64,000 bases of DNA from an uncultured Clostridia bacterium. GTDB taxonomy: Bacteria; Bacillota; Clostridia; UBA1381. A program made the position numbers and the translations under genes. The notes beneath the pieces are model-generated. The model worked only from the letters and a program-made list of their open reading frames with translations, was not told the DNA's origin and did no database searches. The DNA lies in contig CAKSUM010000008.1 in the NCBI GenBank assembly GCA_934501535.1, positions 47,395 through 111,394 of the forward strand. Direction: 5' to 3'. Below are positions 34,804 to 44,440 of the stretch, in pieces; the stretch's first letter is position 1; each line of letters begins with the position of its first letter.

Positions 34804-36669
34804 ATGTTAATTAATGCAAATAATCTGAAAAAATCCTTCGGAGAATATGTACTTTTCTCCGACGCGGCTTTTTCGGTTGACGATAAGGATAAAATTGGCT
34901 TTATCGGAATTAACGGCGCAGGAAAATCCACGCTTGTTAAAATTCTGATGGGCGAAATGTCATATGACGGCGGAGAAATTTTTAAAAATAAAAATTTAAA
35001 AATCGGCTATCTCGAGCAGTACGCATGTACAAATTCCGATAAAACGGTTTTCGGAGAAACGGAAACGGTTTTTGAGGATTTGCGTGAAATTGAAAAAGAG
35101 CTTGATATGATACGCTGGGAATTGGAGAACAGCAGCGCAACGGAGGAGCTTATTGAAAAACAGCAGAAGCTCAGCGAAAGATTTGCCGAACGTGACGGAT
35201 ACTATTATAAAAGCAAGATTAAATCATGCCTTTTGGGACTGGGATTTTCGGAGGACGAGCTGACAAAAAAGACCGATGATTTGTCCGGAGGGCAGCGCAC
35301 GAGAGTTTCTCTTGCAAAAATTCTGCTGTCCGACTGCAATCTGCTCATTTTGGACGAGCCGACAAACCATCTTGACATCAGCTCGGTAGAGTGGCTCGAG
35401 GAATTTTTGAAAAGTTACAAAGGTGCGTTCATTGTGATTTCACATGACAGATATTTTCTGGACAAGGTGACGAATAAAACGTTTTCGCTCGAAAACGGAA
35501 AGCTGTTTACCGGAAACGGCAGCTACAGCACCTTTATGAAGCAGCGTGAACTTGACAAGCTTACGCAATTGCGCAATTATCAGAACACCCAAAGGGAAAT
35601 TGAGCGCCTTGAGGGAATTATAGAGCAGCAGCGCAGATGGAACCGTGAAAAGAACATTAAAACGGCGGAAAGCAAGCAAAAGGTTATAGATAAGCTTACC
35701 GAAAACCTTGTTGTGCCGGAGGCGGAAAGCCGCGGAATAGAATTTTCTTTCAGGGCGCTGCCGGGAGGCGGAAACGATGTTCTGCGGTGCAGCGGCGTTA
35801 ACAAAGCTTATGACGAACAAATTTTGCACGATGCGGAGCTGAACATTGACAAAGGCGAACGTGTATTTCTTCTCGGCGCAAACGGCTGCGGAAAAACAAC
35901 GCTGCTGAAGCTCATCTGCGGCATGGAGCAGCCGGACGGCGGAGAAATCAAAATAGGCGCAAATACCGTAATCGGATATTATGACCAAATTCAGGAAAGT
36001 CTTGATACAAAAAAAACGGTAATTGACGAGGTATGGGACGAATATCCGAAAAAAAGCGAAACGGAAATCAGAAATGCGCTTGCGGCATTTCTGTTCCGCG
36101 GAGATGAGGTTTATACGGAAATAGGAAAGCTGTCGGGCGGCGAGCGGGCACGTGTGCAGCTTGTAAAACTCATTTTGAAACCGGTCAATTTTTTAATCCT
36201 GGACGAGCCGACCAATCACTTGGACATACGTTCGCGCGAGGCGCTTGAAGCCGCGCTTGCGGATTATGACGGTACAATTTTGGCAGTATCGCATGACCGT
36301 TTTTTCATAAATAAGCTTGCAACACGGATTGTTAATTTTGAAAACAGGCACACCGTAAGCTACGGCGGAGGATATGACTATTTTCTGGAAAAACACAAAA
36401 CGCAAAAGGTTCAGGCAAAGGACGAAAAACCCAAAAACATCGATTATGCGGAACAGAAACGCATTGCGTCGGAAAAACGCAAGCACGAAACGAAGATTAA
36501 ACGGGCAGAAGAAAAAATAGCTGAGCTTGAGACGGCGCTTGAAAAAATAAACGGTGAACTGCTTGCGTCGGGCAGCGACTATGAAAGGGCAGCGGAGCTT
36601 GCCGAAGATGCGGAAAAAACAAATGCCGCGCTTGAAGAAGCGTATGCTGTATGGGAGGAACTCCAATGA
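34804..36669 (+). CDS. ABC-F family ATPase
   Basis: 621 aa soluble protein with two ABC domains and no membrane part. Walker A GINGAGKST (37-45) and GANGCGKTT (near 359); signatures LSGGQRT near 160 and LSGGERA near 442; the linker between the domains is rich in Arg/Gln (about 250-300). A C-terminal coiled coil (about 540-621) matches the Uup/YfmM/YdiF-like layout. ABC-F proteins bind ribosomes to rescue stalls or protect from antibiotics; which one cannot be stated. Its stop overlaps the dtd start. Confidence 0.9.
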   Translation: MLINANNLKKSFGEYVLFSDAAFSVDDKDKIGFIGINGAGKSTLVKILMGEMSYDGGEIFKNKNLKIGYLEQYACTNSDKTVFGETETVFEDLREIEKELDMIRWELENSSATEELIEKQQKLSERFAERDGYYYKSKIKSCLLGLGFSEDELTKKTDDLSGGQRTRVSLAKILLSDCNLLILDEPTNHLDISSVEWLEEFLKSYKGAFIVISHDRYFLDKVTNKTFSLENGKLFTGNGSYSTFMKQRELDKLTQLRNYQNTQREIERLEGIIEQQRRWNREKNIKTAESKQKVIDKLTENLVVPEAESRGIEFSFRALPGGGNDVLRCSGVNKAYDEQILHDAELNIDKGERVFLLGANGCGKTTLLKLICGMEQPDGGEIKIGANTVIGYYDQIQESLDTKKTVIDEVWDEYPKKSETEIRNALAAFLFRGDEVYTEIGKLSGGERARVQLVKLILKPVNFLILDEPTNHLDIRSREALEAALADYDGTILAVSHDRFFINKLATRIVNFENRHTVSYGGGYDYFLEKHKTQKVQAKDEKPKNIDYAEQKRIASEKRKHETKIKRAEEKIAELETALEKINGELLASGSDYERAAELAEDAEKTNAALEEAYAVWEELQ

Positions 36670-37109
36670 GAAGTGTTGTTCAGAGAGTAAAAAATGCCAA
36701 GGTTGAAATTGACGGCAAAATCAGCGGCGAAATAGGGGAAGGTCTTTTGGTGCTGCTGGGCGTGTGCGATGAAGATACCGACGCCGATTTAAAATGGCTT
36801 GCCGACAAAATAATCGGGCTGCGCATTTTTTCGGACGATAACGATAAAATGAATTTGTCGCTCAGTGATGTCGGCGGCGGACTTTTGATTGTAAGTCAGT
36901 TTACGCTTTACGGCGACTGCAAAAGGGGCAGACGCCCGAATTTTACCGCTGCCGGAAATCCGGAATATGCGGAAAAAATGTACCTTAAATTTGTGGATTA
37001 TTGCAGAGAAAAAACGGATATTGTGCAAACCGGAAAATTCGGCGCGGATATGAAAGTATCGCTTTTGAATGACGGGCCGGTTACGCTTATCATAGATAGC
37101 AAGGTGTAA
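36666..37109 (+). CDS. dtd: D-aminoacyl-tRNA deacylase
   Basis: 147 aa, removes D-amino acids from tRNA. MRSVVQRVKNAKVEIDG start, SQFTLYGDCKRGRRPNF near 77-93 and the Gly-Pro motif NDGPVTLIID near 135 mark the family. ATG 36666 overlaps the ABC-F stop (ATGA). Often paired with relA/spoT in other genomes, but not here. Confidence 0.95.
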   Translation: MRSVVQRVKNAKVEIDGKISGEIGEGLLVLLGVCDEDTDADLKWLADKIIGLRIFSDDNDKMNLSLSDVGGGLLIVSQFTLYGDCKRGRRPNFTAAGNPEYAEKMYLKFVDYCREKTDIVQTGKFGADMKVSLLNDGPVTLIIDSKV

Positions 37110-37118
37110 ATAAATTCA

Positions 37119-37145
37119 TTGCATTTATGTGCGGTGAAGTATAAT
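37119..37145 (+). promoter_or_regulatory. Weak candidate promoter before the glycan locus
   Basis: A TATAAT at 37140-37145 is preceded by TTGCAT at 37119-37124, only 15 nt away, so the -35 is poor. If real, it starts the glycosyltransferase-csaB operon. Confidence 0.3.
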
Positions 37146-37206
37146 ATATTTGCGGAAATACGCTGAAATCAGTGCTGTGTATATCACGGCGGAACGGAGA
37201 AAAATA

Positions 37207-38328
37207 ATGAATATAATGATGTCATTGATGCAGCTTGATATCGGAGGTGCGGAAACGCATGTCGTCGAGCTTGCAAAGGAGCTTAAAAGAAGGGGACACA
37301 ACATAATAATCACATCAAACGGCGGCGCATACGTGGCAGAGCTTAACCGCTGCGGAATAAAACATTATGAGGTGCCGCTGCAGAATAAAAAGCCGCAGAA
37401 TGTTTTAAAGGCATTTTCGTTGCTGAAGAAAATAATTACCGAAGAGAAAATTGACCTTGTTCATTCTCATGCCCGTATACCGTCATTTATACTCGGAAAG
37501 CTTCATAAAAAAATGAAATTCCCGTTTGTAACCACGGCACACTGGATATTCACAACAAAATACGGTCTTAAATATATAACCGACTGGGGACAGAAAACTC
37601 TTGCGGTAAGCGAGGATATAAAAAAATATCTGATGGATAATTATAAAATTCCCGAAAGTGACATTACCGTTACCGTAAACGGAATTGACGCGGACAAGTT
37701 CTCCGCGGATACCGATAAGTCGGCATGCTGCAAGGAATTCGGAATTGCAAATGAGGATAACGTTATTGCGTATGTCAGCCGCATGGACGAGGACAGAAGT
37801 CTCGCTGCACACCAGCTTATTGAAGCGGTGCGCCGGTTAAACCCGATAATTGAAAATCTTGTATGCATAATTGTCGGCGGCGGAAACGATTTTGAAAATG
37901 TTAAAAAGGAAGCGGACAGTGTAAATAAGGAAATTGGCAGAGAGGCAATAAAGCTCACCGGTGCGCGGACGGATATTGAAAAGCTCATAGCTCCGGCAAA
38001 ACTGTTCGTCGGAGTGTCGCGCGCGGCGCTTGAGGCAATGGCTGCGGAAAAACCGACTGTTATTGCAGGAAACGAGGGATATATCGGGCTTTTTGACGAG
38101 GACAAGCTTCAAACGGGTCTTGCGACGAATTTTTGCTGCCGCGGCTGTGAAATGAGCAGCGCGGATAAGCTGACGCAGGACATCGGCAACTTTTTCGGAC
38201 TGTGGGAGGACGAACAGAACCGTCTGGGAAAATATGCGCGTGAAACCGTTATGAAGTATTATTCCGTAAAGCGCATGGCTGACGATGCCGAAAAAGTTTA
38301 TAAACAGGTATTGGGGGGCAGGATATGA
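37207..38328 (+). CDS. GT4-type glycosyltransferase
   Basis: 373 aa GT-B fold. LDIGGAETHVVELAKEL at 9-25 is the sugar-transferase start; a Rossmann end with GAEE-like EX7E region (GVSRAALEAMAAEKPTVIAGNEG near 275-300) follows. It probably transfers a nucleotide-sugar to a lipid-linked wall glycan. ATG 37207 follows CGGAG. Its end overlaps csaB. Confidence 0.88.
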   Translation: MNIMMSLMQLDIGGAETHVVELAKELKRRGHNIIITSNGGAYVAELNRCGIKHYEVPLQNKKPQNVLKAFSLLKKIITEEKIDLVHSHARIPSFILGKLHKKMKFPFVTTAHWIFTTKYGLKYITDWGQKTLAVSEDIKKYLMDNYKIPESDITVTVNGIDADKFSADTDKSACCKEFGIANEDNVIAYVSRMDEDRSLAAHQLIEAVRRLNPIIENLVCIIVGGGNDFENVKKEADSVNKEIGREAIKLTGARTDIEKLIAPAKLFVGVSRAALEAMAAEKPTVIAGNEGYIGLFDEDKLQTGLATNFCCRGCEMSSADKLTQDIGNFFGLWEDEQNRLGKYARETVMKYYSVKRMADDAEKVYKQVLGGRI

Positions 38329-39419
38329 AGTATGTTATTTCGGGCTATTACGGCTTCAATAACAGCGGTGATGACGCGCTGCTGCTTTCTATTATAAGCG
38401 GCATAAAGTCAAATGACGAAAAGGCGGAAATAACGGTACTGTCCAAATCTCCGGCAGAAACGCGCCGCGGTTACGGTGTGGACGCCGTCAACCGCTACAA
38501 TATTTTTTCACTGCTTGCGAAAATATCGCGATGCGATGTTCTTGTCTCCGGCGGCGGAACACTTATCCAGGACGAAACGAGCACAAAATCGCTGATGTAC
38601 TATCTGGCGGTCATAAAAATTGCCAAGTTTTTTAAGAAAAAGGTTATGCTCTATGCAAACGGAATAGGCCCGCTCAATTCATTCAAAAATATTGAAATGA
38701 CAAAACGCACGCTTAATGAAGTCGACCTGATAACGCTGAGAGATAAAAAATCTCTTGACGCGATTGAGCAGGTCGGCGTTGCGGGGCCGGAAATAAAGCT
38801 TACGGCAGACCCGGCATTTTTGCTGAAAGCGGACGGCAAGGGTGAGGAAATCCTTGAAAGCTACGGAATTCCGCACGGACAGCCGCTTATGTGCGTGTCG
38901 GTGAGAAAGTGGAAGAACAATCCTGCCGACTTTACCGGGATAATGGCGGAATTTTGTGACTATGCCTTTGAAAAATACGGACTGTTTACTGTTTTTATGC
39001 CCATGCAGCAAAAATTTGATTTTGATATTGCAAACGAGATAAAAAATAATATGAAAAACCGTTCGGTAGTAATCGGAGCAAACTATTCCGTGGAGTCACT
39101 GCTGTCGATTATGAGTGAAATGAGTATTTGCGTGGGTATGCGTTTACATACGCTTATCTACTCGGCAAGCTGCACGGTTCCGACAATAGGAATTGTTTAT
39201 GACCCTAAGGTAAACGGTTTTATGGAATATATGGGCGAGGATAAATTTGTGTCTGTCGAGAGCATGAACATGGAAAATCTGTGCTCGCTCCTTGACGGTG
39301 TTTGCAGAAACTATGACGCGGTGAGGAATGAAATGAAACGCAATATTACTTCAATGCGCGTAAAGGCAAGAGAAAACACCGAGCTTTTGCAAAAGCTGAT
39401 AAGCGGAGGAAAGCGTTAA
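38325..39419 (+). CDS. csaB: Polysaccharide pyruvyl transferase CsaB
   Basis: 364 aa. ISGYYGFNNSGDDALL at 4-19 is the family start, and VSGGGTLIQDETSTKSLMYYL near 70-90 fits pyruvyl transferases. CsaB ketal-pyruvylates wall polysaccharide so that SLH domains can bind. An SLH protein lies 3.5 kb upstream. Start overlaps the preceding stop; murJ follows by a TAATG overlap. Confidence 0.93.
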   Translation: MKYVISGYYGFNNSGDDALLLSIISGIKSNDEKAEITVLSKSPAETRRGYGVDAVNRYNIFSLLAKISRCDVLVSGGGTLIQDETSTKSLMYYLAVIKIAKFFKKKVMLYANGIGPLNSFKNIEMTKRTLNEVDLITLRDKKSLDAIEQVGVAGPEIKLTADPAFLLKADGKGEEILESYGIPHGQPLMCVSVRKWKNNPADFTGIMAEFCDYAFEKYGLFTVFMPMQQKFDFDIANEIKNNMKNRSVVIGANYSVESLLSIMSEMSICVGMRLHTLIYSASCTVPTIGIVYDPKVNGFMEYMGEDKFVSVESMNMENLCSLLDGVCRNYDAVRNEMKRNITSMRVKARENTELLQKLISGGKR

Positions 39420-40963
39420 TGGACGAATCAAAAAAAATGCTTAAAACAGCCGGATTTATGGCTGCCGCAACGTTTTTGGCAAAGGTTTGCGGACTTTTGC
39501 GCGACTCTCTGATCGCCGCATTTTTCGGCACGGGTACTGCCGCCGATGCATACATGACGGCAACCAAGCTGCCAACAACCCTATTCGATATCGTGATAGG
39601 CGGAGTGATTTCCGCAGCTTTTATCCCTGTTTTCAACAGCGTACTTGAAAAGAAGGATAAAAAAGAAGCGCTTGTATTTGCCAACAGATTTATAGGTATG
39701 GTACTGCTTGTATCGGGGCTGATTTCAATTTTCGGCATAGTGTTTTCCGATAACCTGATAAGCTTTATGGCACCGGATTTTGACGCGGAAACACATGCAC
39801 TTGCAATGCAGCTGTCGGCAATCATGTTCCCGATGATAATATTTACCGGACTTGCATTTTCCTTTGTCGGGATTTTGCAGTCTTTCGGACAGTTTAATAT
39901 CCCGGCGATAATGAGCCTGGTATCAAATCTTGCGGTAATACTCTATTTTATCATTTTCGGTAAAAAATTCGGAGTTTACGGATTATCGGTAACAATGCTT
40001 ATTGCATGGAGCCTGCAGGTTATTATTCAGATACCGTCGCTGGTAAAATTCGGATACAAATTCAGACCGAGGCTTAATTTTGCCGACGAAAATATAAGGC
40101 GCGCGATGGCTCTTGCCTTGCCGATGCTGATAAGTACATGGGTGCAGCCGCTTTACACAATCGTAAATACGCGCCTGGCGTCGGGGATATATAAAGGCGT
40201 ATCGTCGCTTGAATATGCGAACAGGCTTTACCTCGTTGTAACCGGTGTATTTTCGTTTGTGGTAACAAATCTGATGTTCCCGAAAATGTCGCGCGCGAAC
40301 GTATCGGGGAGCGGCGATGAGGCAAAGAATATGCTTGTGCTGTCGCTGAAGCTTATTTCGGCTGTAATATTGCCGGTTATGGCGGCGTTTATAGTGCTGG
40401 CAAAGCCGATAATCGCGGTGATTTATCAGCACGGAGGATTTACCGTTGAGGATACTTTAAGAACCGGTGCGGCGCTGTCCTGCTATGCGATAGGCATGAT
40501 AGGCATGGCATATAACGAGATTTTATCAAAAGGATTTTTCTCGATGCAAAATTCAAAAACGCCCATGATAAATGCATTGCTGTCGATGGCTGCGAACATA
40601 ATAGTGGCATATTCGCTGTCCGGCCCGCTCGGAATTTCCGGGCTTGCGCTTGCATCGGCATGCGGTTCTACAGTGAATGCGCTTCTCAATTATATATGCA
40701 TACGCCGTCATTACAAAGGACTGCTCGGAGATACGGACAGGACAGATATGCTGAAAATGCTCGTATGCAGTGCGGCTATGGGTGTTGTAATGTTCGGTGT
40801 TTATGAACTTTTGACCGTCAAGCTGGAACTTAATCTGATAAACGGAATAATCATCGGGGCTGTTTGCGGAATATGCGGAATTGCGGTATATGCCGGAGGC
40901 TGCCTGGGCTTAAAGATTGAATTTATAAAAAATATCCTGAAGGGAGGCGAAAATAATGAATAG
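39419..40963 (+). CDS. murJ: MurJ/MviN-type lipid flippase
   Basis: 514 aa, about fourteen membrane segments. Family features are ATFLAKVCGLLRDSLIAAFFGTG at 17-39, PIFERV-like VIFIPVFNSVL and a central GVSSLEYANRLYLVVTGV near 257-274. MurJ flips lipid II; the setting in a polymer locus allows another lipid-linked glycan as cargo. It overlaps the next gene by 8 nt. Confidence 0.92.
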   Translation: MDESKKMLKTAGFMAAATFLAKVCGLLRDSLIAAFFGTGTAADAYMTATKLPTTLFDIVIGGVISAAFIPVFNSVLEKKDKKEALVFANRFIGMVLLVSGLISIFGIVFSDNLISFMAPDFDAETHALAMQLSAIMFPMIIFTGLAFSFVGILQSFGQFNIPAIMSLVSNLAVILYFIIFGKKFGVYGLSVTMLIAWSLQVIIQIPSLVKFGYKFRPRLNFADENIRRAMALALPMLISTWVQPLYTIVNTRLASGIYKGVSSLEYANRLYLVVTGVFSFVVTNLMFPKMSRANVSGSGDEAKNMLVLSLKLISAVILPVMAAFIVLAKPIIAVIYQHGGFTVEDTLRTGAALSCYAIGMIGMAYNEILSKGFFSMQNSKTPMINALLSMAANIIVAYSLSGPLGISGLALASACGSTVNALLNYICIRRHYKGLLGDTDRTDMLKMLVCSAAMGVVMFGVYELLTVKLELNLINGIIIGAVCGICGIAVYAGGCLGLKIEFIKNILKGGENNE

Positions 40964-42824
40964 TCTTATTTTAACATGGCTGTGCGGAGTGTGGAACGGT
41001 TTTGCAGAATATTTCCGCAAAAGCGGTACGTACCGTCTGTTTATGAGGATTTATTCCTTTGTATCGGACAGGTGGAATGAAAGCTGCATAATGAATTTTC
41101 TGAAAAAAAATGACAGACCGGGTATGGAAAAAAACAGTATTCTGTACAGAATTATATATCTGCCGTTTATGCTTTTTGAATTTATCGGAAAAAAAGCCGG
41201 ATCGGCTCTCGGCAAAGCGATTAAAGACAGTTTTATTATTAACGTTTTAAAAGGTTTAATGAACAATGCCCTTGCGCTTAATACGCGTTTTATAGGCTGT
41301 ATGCTGCTTGCAGGGCTTACAGCGCATGAAATTGCCGCAACGGAATTTTCTTTTCCGCTGCTTGCGGTGGCTGCCGTAGGTATTGTTTTGGCGCTTTCAA
41401 ATTATAATATTACCGATTTTCTTGCGGAAAGCAAGGTTGTGAATTTTATTCTTTCGGCGCTGGGATTTGAGAATATTAAATGGAATTTTTACGATAAAGA
41501 TGATATATGCGGCGTCGGCGCACTGATTTTTGCGGTTATTTCCGGGGCAATATCGGGATATATCAGCACGATTTTGCCGATTTTGGGCGCGGCGTTGCCG
41601 GTAGGCATTGCCGGAATGTGCACCGTGCTTGCTTATCCGATTGTCGGGATATTCGGCGCACTTTTTGCGGCGCCTTTTGTGCCTACCATGATACTTGCAG
41701 GGATTTGCGCTCTTACTTTTGTATCCCTGCTGATAAAATCGCTTGTCACCTCAGGTTTTAAATGGAAGGTTGATTGCGTAGGAGTCGGATTGGGATTCTT
41801 TCTTATATTTATGCTGATTTCATCGGTATTTTCGTTCGCGCCGAAAAAAAGCGTATTGGTGTGGGGAATGTACCTGATATTCGTCGGTTTTTACTTTGTA
41901 ATAATTAACACCGTTAAAACGAAAAAACAGCTGTACGCAATATTAAAGCTGTTCGTTATTGCCGGTGCGCTCGTGAGCCTTTACGGAATATTGCAGTATA
42001 TGCTCGGCTGGAACACAACCAACGCGTGGATTGATGAGGAAATGTTTGAGCAGGCAACGATGCGTGCATACTCAACAATGGAAAACCCCAACGTGCTCGG
42101 AGAATTTTTGCTTATAGCAATCCCAATCACCGCGGTATTTATGTTAAAGCCGCCTGCGAAAAAGCTTGAAAAATGGATTTATACGGCGATATTTTTAATG
42201 GGAATGCTGTGCATGGTTTTCACCCAGTCGCGCGGCTGCTGGCTCGGACTTATTCTGACGGCGATGATTTTCGTGACGTTTTATAACGGAAAATTATGGG
42301 GACTTTTGCCGCTGGTTTTGATAATTCTGCCGTTTGTGATACCGCAGACTATGGTTGAACGTTTGCAGAGTATCGGAAATACCGAGGACTCATCAACTTC
42401 ATACCGCGTTTTCATATGGCTCGGGACACTGGAAATGCTTAGGGACTTCATAATAGGCGGTATAGGTATGGGAGAAGGCGCATTCAGGAGCGTTTATCCG
42501 CTCTACTCCTATAATGCGATTATTGCGCCTCACTCGCATAATACCTTCCTGCAAATGCTCGTTGAGGGCGGAATAGGCGCACTGCTGATTTTCCTTGCCG
42601 TTATGTGGATTGTACTGAAAAGACTGTCGGAAATATATCGAATGAGCGGCAAAAAAAGCATGAACGGTCTGTTTGCACTTGCAATAGGCAGCGGCATATG
42701 CGGATTTTTGCTGCAGAGCATGTTTGACTATACGTTTTATAACTACAGAATGATGGCGATGTTCTTTATGGTAGCTGCACTCGGAATATCACTTCGGTAT
42801 GTGAAGGAGGAAACGCATGATTAA
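40956..42824 (+). CDS. O-antigen ligase / Wzy-like membrane protein
   Basis: 622 aa with ten or more hydrophobic segments. A long N-terminal part (1-130) is specific to this protein. The ligase core has ENPNVLGEFLLIAIP near 370, FTQSRGCWLGLILTA near 425 and the large outer loop ending GAGEGAFRSVYP and APHSHNTFLQMLVEGGIGALL near 515-535, where His is typical of WaaL/Wzy. It likely polymerises or ligates a wall glycan. Start overlaps murJ. Confidence 0.85.
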   Translation: MNSLILTWLCGVWNGFAEYFRKSGTYRLFMRIYSFVSDRWNESCIMNFLKKNDRPGMEKNSILYRIIYLPFMLFEFIGKKAGSALGKAIKDSFIINVLKGLMNNALALNTRFIGCMLLAGLTAHEIAATEFSFPLLAVAAVGIVLALSNYNITDFLAESKVVNFILSALGFENIKWNFYDKDDICGVGALIFAVISGAISGYISTILPILGAALPVGIAGMCTVLAYPIVGIFGALFAAPFVPTMILAGICALTFVSLLIKSLVTSGFKWKVDCVGVGLGFFLIFMLISSVFSFAPKKSVLVWGMYLIFVGFYFVIINTVKTKKQLYAILKLFVIAGALVSLYGILQYMLGWNTTNAWIDEEMFEQATMRAYSTMENPNVLGEFLLIAIPITAVFMLKPPAKKLEKWIYTAIFLMGMLCMVFTQSRGCWLGLILTAMIFVTFYNGKLWGLLPLVLIILPFVIPQTMVERLQSIGNTEDSSTSYRVFIWLGTLEMLRDFIIGGIGMGEGAFRSVYPLYSYNAIIAPHSHNTFLQMLVEGGIGALLIFLAVMWIVLKRLSEIYRMSGKKSMNGLFALAIGSGICGFLLQSMFDYTFYNYRMMAMFFMVAALGISLRYVKEETHD

Positions 42825-43926
42825 AGTTTTTGAGGTATCGAGCGATACCAACATAGGCGGCGCCGGAAAATGCCTGCTGATTTTGCTGAAAGAAATGGAC
42901 AGAAGCCGCTTTGACATTACTGCGGTTTTGCCGGAAAACAGCCTGTTAAAACCGCTTGTCGAGGAATTGGGCGTACGCGTCATAGAGGTTTCCGGAATAG
43001 CGGATAAATCGCTTGATTGGTCTGCCGTAAAGGAGCTTAAGGAGCTGTTCCGGCGTGAAAAACCCGATATAGTACACACGCATGCGAGCATGTCGGCGCG
43101 TATTGCGGCAAAGCTGTCGGGCTGCCGCGTTGTGTATACAAGACACTCCGTTTTTCCGCCGGCTGCGGCGATTTCGCACGGGATAGGAAAAATTATAAAC
43201 GGTGCGGTAAACAACTTCTTCGCCGACAGAATAATAGCAGTTGCAGAGGCGGCAAAGGATAATCTTACTCAGACGGGTGTGTCTGCAGGGAAAATCGATG
43301 TGATTTTAAACGGCGTCTATCCGCTTGAAAAAATTCCGGATAAAACCGAACTTAAAAAGAGATTCGGCGTTGCCGACGGGGAAAAAGTGATTTCCATTGT
43401 TGCCCGTCTGGAGGACATAAAGGGACATGACTACTTCATAGAGGCGGCAAAGATGATACTTGACAAAGGGTATAAGGCAAAGTTCATTATTGCCGGAACC
43501 GGGTCATACGAGGAGCATTTAAAGCAGAAAGCAAAGGAGCTTGAACTCGGCGATAAGCTTTTGTTTACGGGATTTTTAAAAGATGTTGACAAACTTATGG
43601 CGATTACCGATATTCAGGTTAACGCGTCCTACGGAACCGAGGCTACAAGCCTTGCCCTGCTTGAGGGAATGAGCCTCGGAATACCGGCGGTTGTTTCGGA
43701 TTTCGGCGGAAATCCGGGAGTGATTTCAAATGCCGTGAACGGATTTATCGTGCCGAAACAAAATTCGGCGGCGCTTGCGGACTGTCTGGAGCTTATTCTC
43801 AGAAATGATGAGCTTTATGCCAAACTGTCTGCCGGTGCCGAAAAGGTGTTCGGTGAGAAATTTACCGCGCAGATTATGACAAAAAACACAGAGCGCGTAT
43901 ATGAAAGTCTTATACAGGACAGATAA
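42817..43926 (+). CDS. GT4-type glycosyltransferase (second)
   Basis: 369 aa GT-B fold. DTNIGGAGKCLLILLKEMD at 11-29, nucleotide-sugar part near 190-330 with IVARLEDIKGHDYFIEAAK, VNASYGTEATSLALLEGMSLGIPAV (EX7E). Adds a sugar to a lipid-linked chain in this locus. It overlaps the ligase end by 8 nt. Confidence 0.88.
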   Translation: MIKVFEVSSDTNIGGAGKCLLILLKEMDRSRFDITAVLPENSLLKPLVEELGVRVIEVSGIADKSLDWSAVKELKELFRREKPDIVHTHASMSARIAAKLSGCRVVYTRHSVFPPAAAISHGIGKIINGAVNNFFADRIIAVAEAAKDNLTQTGVSAGKIDVILNGVYPLEKIPDKTELKKRFGVADGEKVISIVARLEDIKGHDYFIEAAKMILDKGYKAKFIIAGTGSYEEHLKQKAKELELGDKLLFTGFLKDVDKLMAITDIQVNASYGTEATSLALLEGMSLGIPAVVSDFGGNPGVISNAVNGFIVPKQNSAALADCLELILRNDELYAKLSAGAEKVFGEKFTAQIMTKNTERVYESLIQDR

Positions 43927-43963
43927 ACGGCTGCCGCCGGTCGGTAGCGGAACGGAGGAAGAT

Positions 43964-44428
43964 ATGAAAAAATCAAGATTTACTTTTATTGACGCAATTA
44001 TAATATTGCTCATTCTTGCCGCGGGAGCGGTTGCGGTAATTAAGATTATGCCGGGAATATTGTCAGGCGGCGAAAAAGGCACCGTAAAATTCTCGGTTAT
44101 GGTCAGCGCAGCGGACGAGGGCGTCAGCAGCATAATCGGAATCGGTGACGAGGTTTCGATAAGCTTTTCGGAAAGGGCGTTCGCAAAGGTTACCGGGGTG
44201 TCGGAAAAGGAACATGTGGAAAGCGATTTTAACCGTACCACGGGGAAATACGATTCACAGAAAGTTGAGGGTAAAAGTGACGTAATTATAAACCTTGAAT
44301 GTAATGCCGATATTTCCGATACGGAAATTGCAAACGGCAATGTGCCTGTGCGCGTCGGCTCGGAAATGCCTGTCCGCGGCAAGGGCTATACGCTGAAAGG
44401 CTATGTAATAGACGTTGATGACGAATAG
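43964..44428 (+). CDS. DUF4330-type membrane-anchored protein (first)
   Basis: 154 aa. One membrane segment (about 7-28: FIDAIIILLILAAGAVAV) and a beta-rich outside part with KFSVMVSA. It is a DUF4330 family protein; function unknown. ATG 43964, 5 nt after GGAGG; a longer start reaching into the GT gene is unlikely. Paired with a second copy at 44441. Confidence 0.75.
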   Translation: MKKSRFTFIDAIIILLILAAGAVAVIKIMPGILSGGEKGTVKFSVMVSAADEGVSSIIGIGDEVSISFSERAFAKVTGVSEKEHVESDFNRTTGKYDSQKVEGKSDVIINLECNADISDTEIANGNVPVRVGSEMPVRGKGYTLKGYVIDVDDE

Positions 44429-44440
44429 GGAGGCGGCAAA